From: Chryseobacterium echinoideorum
GTDB taxonomy: Bacteria > Bacteroidota > Bacteroidia > Flavobacteriales > Weeksellaceae
Assembly: GCF_007474535.1 (NCBI RefSeq)
Contig: NZ_VKNW01000004.1
Coordinates: forward strand, 248,001 to 312,000
Reading direction: 5' to 3'
DNA length: 64,000 nucleotides
The position numbers were made by a program, and so were the translations under genes. Positions 7,983-16,559 of the stretch are shown here, piece by piece. Position 1 is the stretch's first letter. Each line of letters starts with the position of its first letter. The notes under the pieces were generated by a model. That model made no database searches. It was given only the letters and a program-made list of their open reading frames with translations, and was not told the origin of the DNA.

Positions 7983-8789
7983 ATGGCGAAGAAAAACATT
8001 TTCACCGATTCATTCGGAACACCTTATTTTTTAAAAAGATTAATCATTTTTGTTCTGGGAATTATTTCTTACAGAAGATTTAATGGTTTCAACAAACTTA
8101 AAATCACAGGTACAGAAAATTTGGTAGATCTTCCCGATTCCAATGTACTTTTCGTTTCCAACCATCAAACTTATTTTGCAGATGTTGCAGCCATGTATCA
8201 TGCATTTTGTGCTGTCAATAACGGATACCTGAATACCATTAAGAATCCTATTTATTTATTGAATCCAAGAGTAGACTTTTACTATGTTGCGGCAGAAGAA
8301 ACTATGAATAAAGGCATACTTCCCAAAATTTTTAAAATTGCAGGCGCAGTAACCGTAAAAAGAACATGGAGAGCAGAAGGTAAAAATGTAAACAGAATGG
8401 TTGATCTCACTGAGATTGATAATATTATGAAAGCTTTGGATAATGGCTGGGTTGCGACTTTTCCTCAAGGTACTACTGCTGCTTTTGCCCAAGGAAGAAA
8501 GGGAACAGCAAAGTTGGTTAAAAACCAGAGACCAATCGTTATTCCGATTAAAATAAACGGATTCAGAAGAGCATTTGATAAGAAAGGACTTCGCGTAAAA
8601 GTAACCGGCGTAAAACCAACAATGGAATTTAAAAAACCGTTAGACATTGATTACGACAACGAAAATGCACAGGAAATTCTTCATAAAATCATGACTGCCA
8701 TTGAGCAGACTGAAGATTTCAACGTGCTTCATACCTATGATGAAGAAATAAAAGCAAAAAAATCTGAACAGAATAAATCTCAAAACTAA
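7983..8789 (+). CDS. PlsC-family lysophospholipid acyltransferase, divergent motifs
   Basis: 268 residues; probable 1-acyl-glycerol-3-phosphate O-acyltransferase or a related lipid acyltransferase at the inner membrane. The catalytic block is SNHQTYFAD, with five residues between His and Asp instead of the usual HX4D. The acceptor-binding block reads FPQGTTAAF instead of FPEGTRS. An N-terminal hydrophobic stretch (LIIFVLGIISY) may attach it to the membrane. The C-terminus is Lys-rich. The family is clear, but the exact acyl acceptor is not. Confidence 0.8.
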   Translation: MAKKNIFTDSFGTPYFLKRLIIFVLGIISYRRFNGFNKLKITGTENLVDLPDSNVLFVSNHQTYFADVAAMYHAFCAVNNGYLNTIKNPIYLLNPRVDFYYVAAEETMNKGILPKIFKIAGAVTVKRTWRAEGKNVNRMVDLTEIDNIMKALDNGWVATFPQGTTAAFAQGRKGTAKLVKNQRPIVIPIKINGFRRAFDKKGLRVKVTGVKPTMEFKKPLDIDYDNENAQEILHKIMTAIEQTEDFNVLHTYDEEIKAKKSEQNKSQN

Positions 8790-8795
8790 AGTTAG

Positions 8796-9230
8796 ATGAA
8801 AAAGATTTTAGGAATCATTTTAATGCTATTATTTGCAGTTTCCTGTAACAACCAAAAAATGTATTCGGATTATGACATCAGTTTTTCTCGTAGTGGAGGC
8901 TTTGCTCCTACCTACGAAAATCTTCTGATTAAAAACAACAAAGCTTATTATTCTTTTGAAGGACAGGAAAAAAAAATAAAAAGAAAAATTAATATTTCAG
9001 ATTCCGAAATCAAAAATCTTAATGATATTTTATCTAAAAATAATTTCAGACAGATTCAGGAAGATCATAAGAAAATATACGACAATATCACGACTTCTGT
9101 CAATATAAAGAAAGGAACAAATGCAGGAAGCAAAAACGACGGAAGCGCAATAATGCCTAATTATGAAAAGAACTGGGGAAATATTGTAACTGCTTTTCAG
9201 AAAATTATCAATAAAAAAATCAAAAATTAA
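8796..9230 (+). CDS. Small lipoprotein of unknown function
   Basis: 144 residues with a lipoprotein signal (MKKILGIILMLLFAVSC, Cys17). The mature part is Lys/Asn/Ile-rich, with a predicted beta-rich start (YDISFSRSGGFAPTYENLLI) and a helical Lys-rich end. I do not recognise a named family. It starts 6 nt after the acyltransferase stop and ends 7 nt before mpl, so it is probably co-transcribed with both. Confidence 0.75.
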   Translation: MKKILGIILMLLFAVSCNNQKMYSDYDISFSRSGGFAPTYENLLIKNNKAYYSFEGQEKKIKRKINISDSEIKNLNDILSKNNFRQIQEDHKKIYDNITTSVNIKKGTNAGSKNDGSAIMPNYEKNWGNIVTAFQKIINKKIKN

Positions 9231-9237
9231 CACAAAT

Positions 9238-10575
9238 TTGAGAACTCATTTCATCGCTATTGGCGGAAGCGCCATGCACAATCTTGCTATAGCTCTAAAA
9301 GATAAAGGTTATCAGGTAACAGGTTCGGATGATGCTATTTTTGAACCCTCAAAATCAAGACTTGAAAAAAAAGAAATTCTGCCTGAAGAATTGGGCTGGT
9401 TTCCTGAAAAAATCACTTCAGATATTGACGCTGTTATTCTGGGGATGCATGCTCATCAGGATAACCCAGAACTGGCAAAAGCAAAAGAGCTGGGTTTGAA
9501 AATTTATTCATATCCGGAATTTCTTTACGAACAATCAAAAAGTAAAACCAGAGTCGTAATTGCCGGATCACATGGTAAAACGACCATTACATCAATGATT
9601 CTTCATGTTTTGAATTTTCATCAGAAGGAAGTAGACTTCATGGTAGGAGCACAGCTTGAAGGTTTTGACTGTATGGTAAAATTAACAGAAGACAATGATT
9701 TTGTAGTCCTGGAAGGTGATGAATACCTTTCCTCTCCTATTGATCTTCGTTCTAAATTTTTATTGTATCAGCCAAATATCGCTTTAATGAGCGGTATTGC
9801 GTGGGATCATATCAATGTTTTTAAAACATTTGATGATTATGTAGAGCAGTTTAGAAAATTTGTTGCAAGCATTACTCCCGGAGGTGTTTTAGTGTATAAC
9901 GAAGAAGATGCAGAAGTTGTAAAGGTAGTAGAAAATGCTGAAAATTATTTCAGAAAAATGCCATACAAAACTCCGGAATACGAAATCAGCAACGGAAAAG
10001 TTTTATTAAAAACTGAAATGGGTGACATCCCGCTTTCTGTTTTCGGAGCGCACAATTTACTAAATCTTGAAGGAGCAAGATATATTTGCCAGACTTTAGG
10101 CATTATGGATGAAGAATTTTATGAGGCAATCATGAGCTTTAAAGGAGCATCAAAACGTCTGGAAAAAGTAGAAAGAGAAGATAAAGGAGTACTTTATAAA
10201 GATTTTGCCCACGCTCCGAGTAAGGTAAAAGCTGCCGTAAAAGCATTCTGCGAACAGTTTAAAAACGAAAAAAAATACGGTTTTCTGGAGCTTCACACAT
10301 ATTCTAGCCTAAATCCTGTTTTTCTTGAGCAATACGACCACGCAATGGATGGGTTGGAGGAAGCCATTGTTTTCTATTCTGAAGATGCTTTAAAAATCAA
10401 AAGAATGGAACCTATTTCTCCTGATTTAATTAAAGAAAAATTTAAAAATAAAAATCTAAAAGTATTTACAAATGCTGAAGAGTTACATCAGTACTGGAAC
10501 ACTTTAGACAAAACCCAAGGAGTCTACATGATGATGAGTTCAGGAAACTTCGGAGGTCTGGACTTAACAAAATAA
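9238..10575 (+). CDS. mpl: UDP-MurNAc:tripeptide ligase Mpl (murein recycling)
   Basis: Cytoplasmic Mur-family ligase that joins recovered L-Ala-gamma-D-Glu-meso-DAP to UDP-MurNAc. 445 residues. The N-terminal Rossmann-like motif is HFIAIGGSAMHNLAIALK. The ATP-binding loop is AGSHGKTT. The central motif is VLEGDEYLSSPID. The C-terminal domain includes DFAHAPSKVKAAV and LELHTYSSLNP. The start is TTG at 9238: the only nearby downstream ATG (9274) would cut the nucleotide-binding motif in half, and no ATG lies in frame between the previous stop and here. The His-Ala-Pro-Ser block in place of the MurC sequence favours Mpl. Confidence 0.9.
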   Translation: MRTHFIAIGGSAMHNLAIALKDKGYQVTGSDDAIFEPSKSRLEKKEILPEELGWFPEKITSDIDAVILGMHAHQDNPELAKAKELGLKIYSYPEFLYEQSKSKTRVVIAGSHGKTTITSMILHVLNFHQKEVDFMVGAQLEGFDCMVKLTEDNDFVVLEGDEYLSSPIDLRSKFLLYQPNIALMSGIAWDHINVFKTFDDYVEQFRKFVASITPGGVLVYNEEDAEVVKVVENAENYFRKMPYKTPEYEISNGKVLLKTEMGDIPLSVFGAHNLLNLEGARYICQTLGIMDEEFYEAIMSFKGASKRLEKVEREDKGVLYKDFAHAPSKVKAAVKAFCEQFKNEKKYGFLELHTYSSLNPVFLEQYDHAMDGLEEAIVFYSEDALKIKRMEPISPDLIKEKFKNKNLKVFTNAEELHQYWNTLDKTQGVYMMMSSGNFGGLDLTK

Positions 10576-10591
10576 ACTTCAATAAATAAAT

Positions 10592-10617
10592 AATCCGTCT
10601 CATTTTTGAGACGGATT
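10592..10617 (+). terminator. Rho-independent terminator after mpl
   Basis: An 11-bp perfect stem (10592-10602 with 10607-10617) has a TTTT loop and is followed by TTGTTTTATG. It closes the Nudix-to-mpl unit. Confidence 0.85.
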
Positions 10618-10693
10618 TGTTTTATGTTTAAAATGAATATTAGAATATTTAATATTGTTTAGATCACAAAAAGTTTATTACAACCTTTGATTT

Positions 10694-11008
10694 TTATACA
10701 ATTTCCAGTAATTGGATTAAGCCTTTCTGAAATTCGTAGTGATAAGTCAGAACTATCGGACTTCCGGGAAAAGTACCCGAAACTTCAGCCTTCAGTGTCT
10801 GATCTTTTTCCGAGTATTCAAGCGGTTTCATTGTTGCCTGATACTCTTTGTTGGCTTTATCAATCCAATTTTCTATTTCCTTTTTTCCTTTGTATGTTTT
10901 GCCTTCATCGAAAACTACCGCTGTTTCGGTAAAACAATCGGCATAAGCAGTACTGTTAAAACTGTCCTGTGCCATTACGAGATCTGTGATTACTTTTGGT
11001 AAATTCAT
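10694..11008 (-). CDS. SnoaL / NTF2-like small protein
   Basis: 104 residues from the ATG at 11008 (MNLPKVITDLVMAQDSFNST). A cone-shaped NTF2-like fold is suggested by YADCFTETAVVFDEGKTYKG, KKEIENWIDKANKEYQ and the strand-rich end. Such proteins are often ketosteroid-isomerase-like enzymes or unknowns. An in-frame upstream extension to 11131 is rejected because it would translate a repeat element (11045-11129). It lies downstream of the SDR gene and may share its transcript. Confidence 0.8.
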   Translation of the reverse strand: MNLPKVITDLVMAQDSFNSTAYADCFTETAVVFDEGKTYKGKKEIENWIDKANKEYQATMKPLEYSEKDQTLKAEVSGTFPGSPIVLTYHYEFQKGLIQLLEIV

Positions 11009-11044
11009 TGTTTTTAGATTTTGATGTTTAATATTATTTTTATT

Positions 11045-11129
11045 GCGTGAGGGATAGCAGCGGCATCCTTTTGCGAAATGAAATGAAGCAAAAGATACAG
11101 CGGATAGCCCGACCCAAAGGGACACGCCC
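11045..11129. repeat. Palindromic intergenic repeat (REP-like)
   Basis: An 85-bp block, more GC-rich than its surroundings, lies between the SDR and SnoaL-like genes. The ends pair (GCGTG at 11045-11049 with CACGC at 11123-11127). An inner arm pairs too (CTTTTGC at 11068-11074 with GCAAAAG at 11088-11094). From memory, the ends (GCGTGAGGGATAGC and GGATAGCCCGACCC) resemble a dispersed intergenic repeat of flavobacterial genomes. Copy number cannot be tested here. Confidence 0.6.
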
Positions 11130-11134
11130 AAATG

Positions 11135-11929
11135 TTAAATAGTAGGAATGGTACCGCCGTCAATTACAAATTCAGTTCCTGTAAGATAAACAGCTCTCGG
11201 CGAAACTAAAAAACCGACCAACTCTGCAACTTCTTCCGGTTGTGCAGGTCTGCCAATGGGAATTCCGCCCAATGCGTCCATCACACTTTTTGTGGCTTCT
11301 TCTTTGGTCATGTCTGAACTTTCTGCAATGCGATCCATCATTCTTTCGGACGATGTAGTCATGATCCAGCCGGGTGAAACCGTCAAAACTCTTACACCTT
11401 TTGCCGAAACTTCTTTAGATAAGCCTTTACTGTAATTGATTAAGCCTGCTTTTGCGGCTGCATAAGGCAATGTGGAATCGTAAAGAGGCAATTTTCCCTG
11501 AATAGAAGCAATATGAATAATAACTCCCGATTTCTGATCCAGCATTTTCGGTAAAAAACCTCTGTCTAAGCGAACCGGGACAAGTAAATTGGTTTGAATG
11601 GAATGCTCCCAATCCTGGTCGTTGAGAACCGAAAAACCGCCGCCTTTCGTTTCAGAGCCACCGAAATTATTAATTAAAATATCTAATCTGCCGTATTTTG
11701 TCAAAACCTCATCCACTACTTTTTCAGTTCCGTTTGTGGTGCTCAGATCTGCTGAAATGAAATGTAATTGTTCGTTACTGACTTCGGGTGCATTTCTTGC
11801 AGTAATAATTACCGTTGCTCCCGCCTGATAAAGTTGTTGTGCAATGGCTTTTCCTGTACCTTTTGTACCACCGGTAACCAAAGCAATTTTCCCTGATAGT
11901 TCATTGTTAAAATTAAAATCCTGTTTCAT
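11135..11929 (-). CDS. Short-chain dehydrogenase/reductase (SDR)
   Basis: 264 residues, classical SDR. The cofactor motif TGGTKGTG is at residues 19-26. DxS follows in the adenine-binding region (ISADLSTTNG), then NNFGG (NNAG equivalent). The catalytic Ser is in IIHIASIQGKLPLYDS, and YAAAK gives the Tyr-Lys pair. The C-terminal TGTEFVIDGG is typical. It is an NAD(P)H-dependent oxidoreductase with unknown substrate. The divergent HxlR-type regulator 121 bp away is its likely controller. Confidence 0.9.
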   Translation of the reverse strand: MKQDFNFNNELSGKIALVTGGTKGTGKAIAQQLYQAGATVIITARNAPEVSNEQLHFISADLSTTNGTEKVVDEVLTKYGRLDILINNFGGSETKGGGFSVLNDQDWEHSIQTNLLVPVRLDRGFLPKMLDQKSGVIIHIASIQGKLPLYDSTLPYAAAKAGLINYSKGLSKEVSAKGVRVLTVSPGWIMTTSSERMMDRIAESSDMTKEEATKSVMDALGGIPIGRPAQPEEVAELVGFLVSPRAVYLTGTEFVIDGGTIPTI

Positions 11930-11962
11930 TGTTGAATTATTTAGGACAAAGTTGAGACTTAT

Positions 11963-11981
11963 GTACCCTTCTCACAAGTAC
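11963..11981. promoter_or_regulatory. GTAC-N11-GTAC candidate HxlR half-sites
   Basis: GTAC at 11963-11966 and again at 11978-11981 lie just upstream of the SDR gene. HxlR-family regulators often bind operators with GTAC or TACT/AGTA half-sites, so this is a plausible but unproven site. Confidence 0.3.
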
Positions 11982-11999
11982 GGAAATACGATTCACATA

Positions 12000-12015
12000 G
12001 GGATAAATTTATCCC
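12000..12015. promoter_or_regulatory. 16-bp perfect palindrome in the SDR-HxlR intergenic region
   Basis: GGGATAAATTTATCCC is a perfect palindrome at the centre of the 121-bp divergent region, 35 bp upstream of the HxlR gene. Its position suits an autoregulatory operator controlling both genes. Confidence 0.5.
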
Positions 12016-12050
12016 CTATTGCACATTTTGGAACATAGGTTTAATTTTAC

Positions 12051-12419
12051 ATGATGTATGAGAGAAAAATTTTACCCAATCTGAACTGCGGTTTAGATTT
12101 AATAGGCGAAGTATTATATGGTAAGTGGAAAATCCGTTTGCTGTGGTTCATCAATGAAGGTCACCAACGTCCAAGCGAATTGCAACGTAAAATACCCGAT
12201 GCAACAAGACGGGTTTTGAATATCCAACTGAAGGAACTGGAAGAGCACGAGTTAATTACCAAGAAAATCTATCCTGTAGTTCCTCCAAAAGTAGAATACA
12301 GCCTCACCGAATTTGGTAAAACGCTGATTCCTGTAATTTCCACCTTAGGAAACTGGGGTGACAAAAATGAAGAGCGTTTACGCGCTGTTATTTTAAAAAG
12401 GCTAAATTCTGAGGGATGA
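12051..12419 (+). CDS. HxlR-family transcriptional regulator
   Basis: 122 residues, a single winged-helix HTH domain. Signature: GEVLYGKWKIRLLWFIN, RPSELQRKIPDATRRVLNIQ, LKELEEHELITKKIYP, PPKVEYSLTEFG. The only Cys is Cys13 (LNCGLDLIG), the position used for thiol-based sensing in YodB/HypR-type members, so redox or electrophile sensing is possible (inference). It is divergent from the SDR gene, with a palindrome between them. Start at the first of two adjacent ATGs (12051 or 12054). Confidence 0.9.
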   Translation: MMYERKILPNLNCGLDLIGEVLYGKWKIRLLWFINEGHQRPSELQRKIPDATRRVLNIQLKELEEHELITKKIYPVVPPKVEYSLTEFGKTLIPVISTLGNWGDKNEERLRAVILKRLNSEG

Positions 12420-12498
12420 TGTTTAGTTATAATTTGATATTGCTGAGTATGATTAATTTCTTACTTGCACAAAAAACATTTATCAGGAATAAAAACTA

Positions 12499-13377
12499 TT
12501 AAATATCTGCCACAGCATTCAGCATTTTCTTTTCCCATTCCTGATCTTTAGGATCAAAAAACAAGCGTTTTCCGGTGTCTAAAGAACGGACTGTTTCCAT
12601 ATCTTCTTCTGAAAGCTGAAAATCAAAAACATCAAAATTCTGTTCAATTCTTGAAGGAGTTACAGACTTAGGAATCACACAAAAACCTTCCTGTAAATGC
12701 CATCTTAAAATCACCTGAGCTACCGACTTATTATGATTAAAACCAATCTTTTTTAATAAAGGATTATCCAGAAGATCTGCATTTCCATTACCGAGCGGAC
12801 TCCAAGGCTGTGTAATGATATTATTTTCTTTATTATACACCTGAAGTTCTTTCTGCTGAAAAATCGGGTGCAGCTCTATTTGATTTACAACAGGAATAAT
12901 GCTGGAACGTGATGTAAGCTCTTCCATCTTTTCAACGGTGAAATTACAGACACCAATTGCTTTAATTTTCCCTTCTTCGTACAACTCCTCCATTGCTTTC
13001 CATGCTCCCAAAAAATCTCCGAAAGGCCAGTGGATAAGATACATATCAAGATAATCTAGCTGCAGCCTCTCAAGTGTTCTGCGAAAAGCCGATTTTGCTT
13101 TTTCATAACTGAAATCCTGTACCCAGAGTTTGGAAGTTACAAATAGATCTTCACGATTTGCATTGCTTTTTTTGATGGCATTTCCTACTGCCGTTTCGTT
13201 GAGATAAATAGAAGCCGTATCTATCATCCTGTAACCGGTTTCAATCGCTTTCATTACTGCATTTTCGCACTCCTCCTGGTTTTCCATTTGCCAGACTCCG
13301 AACCCTAAAGCAGGAATATCTACACCATTATTCATTGTGATTAAGGGCTGGTTAGGATATGTTTTATTTTCAGTCAT
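12499..13377 (-). CDS. Aldo/keto reductase
   Basis: 292 residues, NADPH-dependent (alpha/beta)8 barrel. The catalytic tetrad is visible: Asp53 (MIDTASIY), Tyr58, Lys83 (TSKLW) and His116 (LIHWP). The AKR signature GYRMIDTASIYLNE and the C-terminal cofactor segment VIPKSVTPSRIEQN are present. It is close to the AKR5 / 2,5-diketo-gluconate-reductase-like group by pattern. The physiological carbonyl substrate is unknown. Transcription is opposite to the MFS gene, from a 228-bp AT-rich intergenic region. Confidence 0.92.
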   Translation of the reverse strand: MTENKTYPNQPLITMNNGVDIPALGFGVWQMENQEECENAVMKAIETGYRMIDTASIYLNETAVGNAIKKSNANREDLFVTSKLWVQDFSYEKAKSAFRRTLERLQLDYLDMYLIHWPFGDFLGAWKAMEELYEEGKIKAIGVCNFTVEKMEELTSRSSIIPVVNQIELHPIFQQKELQVYNKENNIITQPWSPLGNGNADLLDNPLLKKIGFNHNKSVAQVILRWHLQEGFCVIPKSVTPSRIEQNFDVFDFQLSEEDMETVRSLDTGKRLFFDPKDQEWEKKMLNAVADI

Positions 13378-13605
13378 AATATTTGAGATTTATTTTATTA
13401 AACAAATTTCGTAAAATAATTGATTTGGAATGATGTTTTCTGTTTTTATTTAAAATAGATATCTGCTTTTGTTGGAAAATATTTTAATTTGAATTTTTTT
13501 TACCATTTATTTTTATAAAAAATGCTTGTAAGATTTTTAAATTTATTGATCCGAGACAACTGAATATCAAACTATAAATCTAAACTGATTGTAATTTTTG
13601 AGCTA

Positions 13606-15012
13606 ATGCCTTCAACATCTTCTACGCCCCGACAAACCGTAAAAAAAATACTACCCCTGATTTTGGCAACTGCTATTTTTATGCAGATGCTGGATTCTAC
13701 CATTCTCAATACCTCTCTTCCATCTATTGCGAAAGACCTCAACGAATCGCCACTCAATATGCAAAATGCGATCATAAGTTACGTTCTTACTTTGGCGGTT
13801 TTTATGCCTGTAAGCGGATTTATGGCAGACAAATTCGGCACAAGGAAAGTTTTTGTTTTCTCATTAATTCTTTTCAGTTTGGGTTCTTTATTTTGTGCTG
13901 TTTCACAAGACCTTACACAGCTCGTCATATCAAGGGTAATTCAGGGAGTTGGAGGCAGTCTGATGACTCCTGTAGGAAAATTAGCCCTTATTAAAACATT
14001 TGACAGAAATGAATTGCTCAAAGCGATGAATTTCGCGATCATTCCTGCATTAATAGGCCCTGTTCTCGGTCCTTTAGTGGGAGGTTATATGGTAGACTAT
14101 CTTTCATGGCACTGGATTTTTCTTATCAATATTCCTTTCGGAATCCTGGGAATTATTTTAGGCTTGAAATTTATGCCCAACTACAATTCCAAAAAAACAG
14201 ACTTCGATCTGAAAGGATTTCTCATATTTGCCGCCGCTTCACTTCTATTGTCAATTTCGCTGGAACTTTTCGGTGAATCGCAGAATACCACTCCTGTTTT
14301 GGTTGTCTTTATATTAGGCTTTTTATTTCTTTATTATTATTACCGTCATGCTAAAAAAGGTGAAAACCCAATATTTCCTTTAAGTTTGTTTCAGGTAAGG
14401 ACATTCCGGGTTGGGATCGTAGGTAATCTTGCTACAAGATTAGGAATCAGCGCTGTACCTTTGCTGCTTCCTTTAATGATTCAGATTGCCTATCAGCAGT
14501 CAGCTGTAGTTTCCGGCTGGATTGTTGCTCCAATGGCATTAACAGCCATGTTCGGAAAATCTTATGTAATTAAAATTCTGAATAGATTTGGCTACAAACG
14601 TACTTTGATGGTCAATACTTCTGTCATCGGAATACTGATTTGCTGTCTTGCTATTCCGGGTATTCAAACTTCCATTTATTGGTTTGTTCCTATAATTGCT
14701 ATCATGGGATTTTTTAACTCTATACAATTTACTTCGATGAATACCATTTCCATTGCAGATCTCAGAAATTTTCAGACAAGCAGCGGAAATTCCCTTTTAT
14801 CAGTCAATCAACAGCTTGCGGTTGGTTTTGGAATTGCGTTTGGGTTGATTGTTCTAAAAATTTATGAAAACAATGCTGAACTCATCAATAATGAAGTACA
14901 TCAGGCTTTCCGTTATACTTTTCTTACGGTTGGTCTGCTTACAATTTTGTCTTCATTAGTTTTCAGACGACTTCATGTCTATGACGGAAAAAATATGAAA
15001 TCTCAGGAATAA
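13606..15012 (+). CDS. MFS drug efflux transporter, DHA2 (EmrB/QacA) family
   Basis: 468 residues with many hydrophobic segments, consistent with 14 transmembrane helices. Motif D-like start MLDSTILNTSLPSIAKDL, motif A GFMADKFGTRKVF, motif B VISRVIQGVGGSLMTPVG, and motif C region GPVLGPLVGGYMVDYLSWHW (antiporter motif). A proton-driven exporter of drugs or toxic compounds in the inner membrane. It ends 74 nt before the GNAT-like gene. Confidence 0.92.
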   Translation: MPSTSSTPRQTVKKILPLILATAIFMQMLDSTILNTSLPSIAKDLNESPLNMQNAIISYVLTLAVFMPVSGFMADKFGTRKVFVFSLILFSLGSLFCAVSQDLTQLVISRVIQGVGGSLMTPVGKLALIKTFDRNELLKAMNFAIIPALIGPVLGPLVGGYMVDYLSWHWIFLINIPFGILGIILGLKFMPNYNSKKTDFDLKGFLIFAAASLLLSISLELFGESQNTTPVLVVFILGFLFLYYYYRHAKKGENPIFPLSLFQVRTFRVGIVGNLATRLGISAVPLLLPLMIQIAYQQSAVVSGWIVAPMALTAMFGKSYVIKILNRFGYKRTLMVNTSVIGILICCLAIPGIQTSIYWFVPIIAIMGFFNSIQFTSMNTISIADLRNFQTSSGNSLLSVNQQLAVGFGIAFGLIVLKIYENNAELINNEVHQAFRYTFLTVGLLTILSSLVFRRLHVYDGKNMKSQE

Positions 15013-15086
15013 TTTTCCAAACTTATCACACATCAATGTACAAAAATGTATTAAATGATAATTTTGATTTAAAATATTTAAAACTT

Positions 15087-15404
15087 ATGAAACCAGAATT
15101 TGATAACATTCCGTTGGTAAAAAACGAAGATAAAAAACGATTTGAAATAGAAGTAAATGGTTATTTTGCTTTTATAGATTATAAAGAGAATAGCAGACAG
15201 ATTGCGCTTATTCATACAGAAGCTCCAAAAGAACTGGCAGGAAGCGGGGCTGCAGCTGCAGTAGTCGAAAAAACGTTAATGTATATTCAAGAAAGCGGCA
15301 AGAAGCTTTTGCCTTATTGTCCGTATGTTTTTGCTTTCATCAAAAAAAATCCTGAATGGAAACGTCTTGTAGATGAAAGATTTGAAGGTTACGAAAAACT
15401 TTAA
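15087..15404 (+). CDS. GNAT-like protein (YjdJ / Gcn5-related acetyltransferase-like)
   Basis: 105 residues from the ATG at 15087 (MKPEFDNIPL). The hallmark block is present: LIHTEAPKELAGSGAAAAVV, then KKLLPYCPYVFAFIKKNPEW. This is the minimal GNAT fold with a conserved CPY motif, seen in human GTLF3B/NATD1. An earlier in-frame ATG at 15036 would add 17 AT-rich residues without family support. Substrate unknown. Confidence 0.85.
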   Translation: MKPEFDNIPLVKNEDKKRFEIEVNGYFAFIDYKENSRQIALIHTEAPKELAGSGAAAAVVEKTLMYIQESGKKLLPYCPYVFAFIKKNPEWKRLVDERFEGYEKL

Positions 15405-15545
15405 AGCTCTTTGAATACCCTTTATCAGTTATAAAACTTATCCTTTAATCAAAAAAATTAGTACTATAAAATTAAATATAAATAGAGACTTAAATTTCCA
15501 TTGATTAAAAAACTTACTTATATTTAACTACTAAATTCAAAAAAT

Positions 15546-16448
15546 ATGATGTCAAATATTGGTCTTGTCGTAGAAGAAAGAGCTGCAGATATAGGCAATT
15601 TTCTTGTAGGAAGACTTTTACCTTTTCGTGAAAAGCGTTCGGTAGGTCCATTTATTTTTATAGATCACATGGGACCTACTTGCCTTCAGGAATACCAGAA
15701 TTTTGATGTTCCGCCACATCCTCATATTGGTCTTTCTACTCTCACTTATCTTTTCGAAGGCTCAATTTTTCATCGTGATAGCATGGGTTCAGCCACAGAA
15801 ATAAAACCAGGAGCCGTCAACTGGATGACTGCCGGAAAAGGGGTTGTGCATTCTGAAAGAACTCCTGAATACCTTAGAAATTCGCCTCAGTTTTTGCATG
15901 GCTTTCAAATCTGGGTGGCGCTTCCTAAAGAACTGGAACAAAGCGAACCTTCATTTTTTCATATCGAAGCAGACGAAATTCCTTTCTGGAATGAAGGCGA
16001 TATTCAATACAAACTTATTGCCGGTGAAGCCTTTGGTAAAAAATCGGCTGTTCCTGTTCATAGCGCACTGTATTTTGTAGAAATTAAAAGCAAAACAAAA
16101 CAAAAGCTAAACATTGGCCAACACCTTTTTGGTGAAGTTGGAATGTATGTTTTGGATGGTTCGGTAAATATTGAAGGAAATGAATATGGTACAAAACAGC
16201 TTCTGATCGCAAAAAACGCTTCGCTCTGCGAGTTTGAAATCAACGAAAATACTACACTTTACCTGTTCGGGGGAGAACCGTTTCCTGAAGAAAGACATAT
16301 CTTCTGGAATTTTGTACATTCGGATAAAGAAAAAATAGAAGAAGCAAAGGTCAACTGGCATGACCAGAATCACGACCTATTTCCTCTGATTCCGGGCGAT
16401 GATCAGGAATATGTTCCTCTTCCAAAGGCAATTCTAAACAGAAAATAG
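15546..16448 (+). CDS. Pirin family protein
   Basis: 300-residue bicupin. The N-terminal cupin carries the pirin metal ligands His58 and His60 (PPHPHIGLST), His102 and Glu104 (GVVHSERTPE), matching those of human pirin and E. coli YhhW. Some bacterial pirins show quercetinase activity; others act as redox-dependent regulators. The C-terminal cupin is more degenerate (LYLFGGEPFPEERHIFWNF). It is followed by an FMN reductase, a common pairing in Bacteroidota. Confidence 0.93.
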   Translation: MMSNIGLVVEERAADIGNFLVGRLLPFREKRSVGPFIFIDHMGPTCLQEYQNFDVPPHPHIGLSTLTYLFEGSIFHRDSMGSATEIKPGAVNWMTAGKGVVHSERTPEYLRNSPQFLHGFQIWVALPKELEQSEPSFFHIEADEIPFWNEGDIQYKLIAGEAFGKKSAVPVHSALYFVEIKSKTKQKLNIGQHLFGEVGMYVLDGSVNIEGNEYGTKQLLIAKNASLCEFEINENTTLYLFGGEPFPEERHIFWNFVHSDKEKIEEAKVNWHDQNHDLFPLIPGDDQEYVPLPKAILNRK

Positions 16449-16559
16449 CTTTATTAAATTTAATTAAAATCACACGAAATGTTCTCATTGGCTAACAATA
16501 CCAAGTTAACTATGCCTGACAACACCGTATAACAATATAAAAACAATTAAAATCTACTT

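Noticed and set aside
11009..11131. N-terminal extension of the SnoaL-like protein
   Set aside because: It would translate the palindromic repeat at 11045-11129; the ATG at 11008 fits the family.
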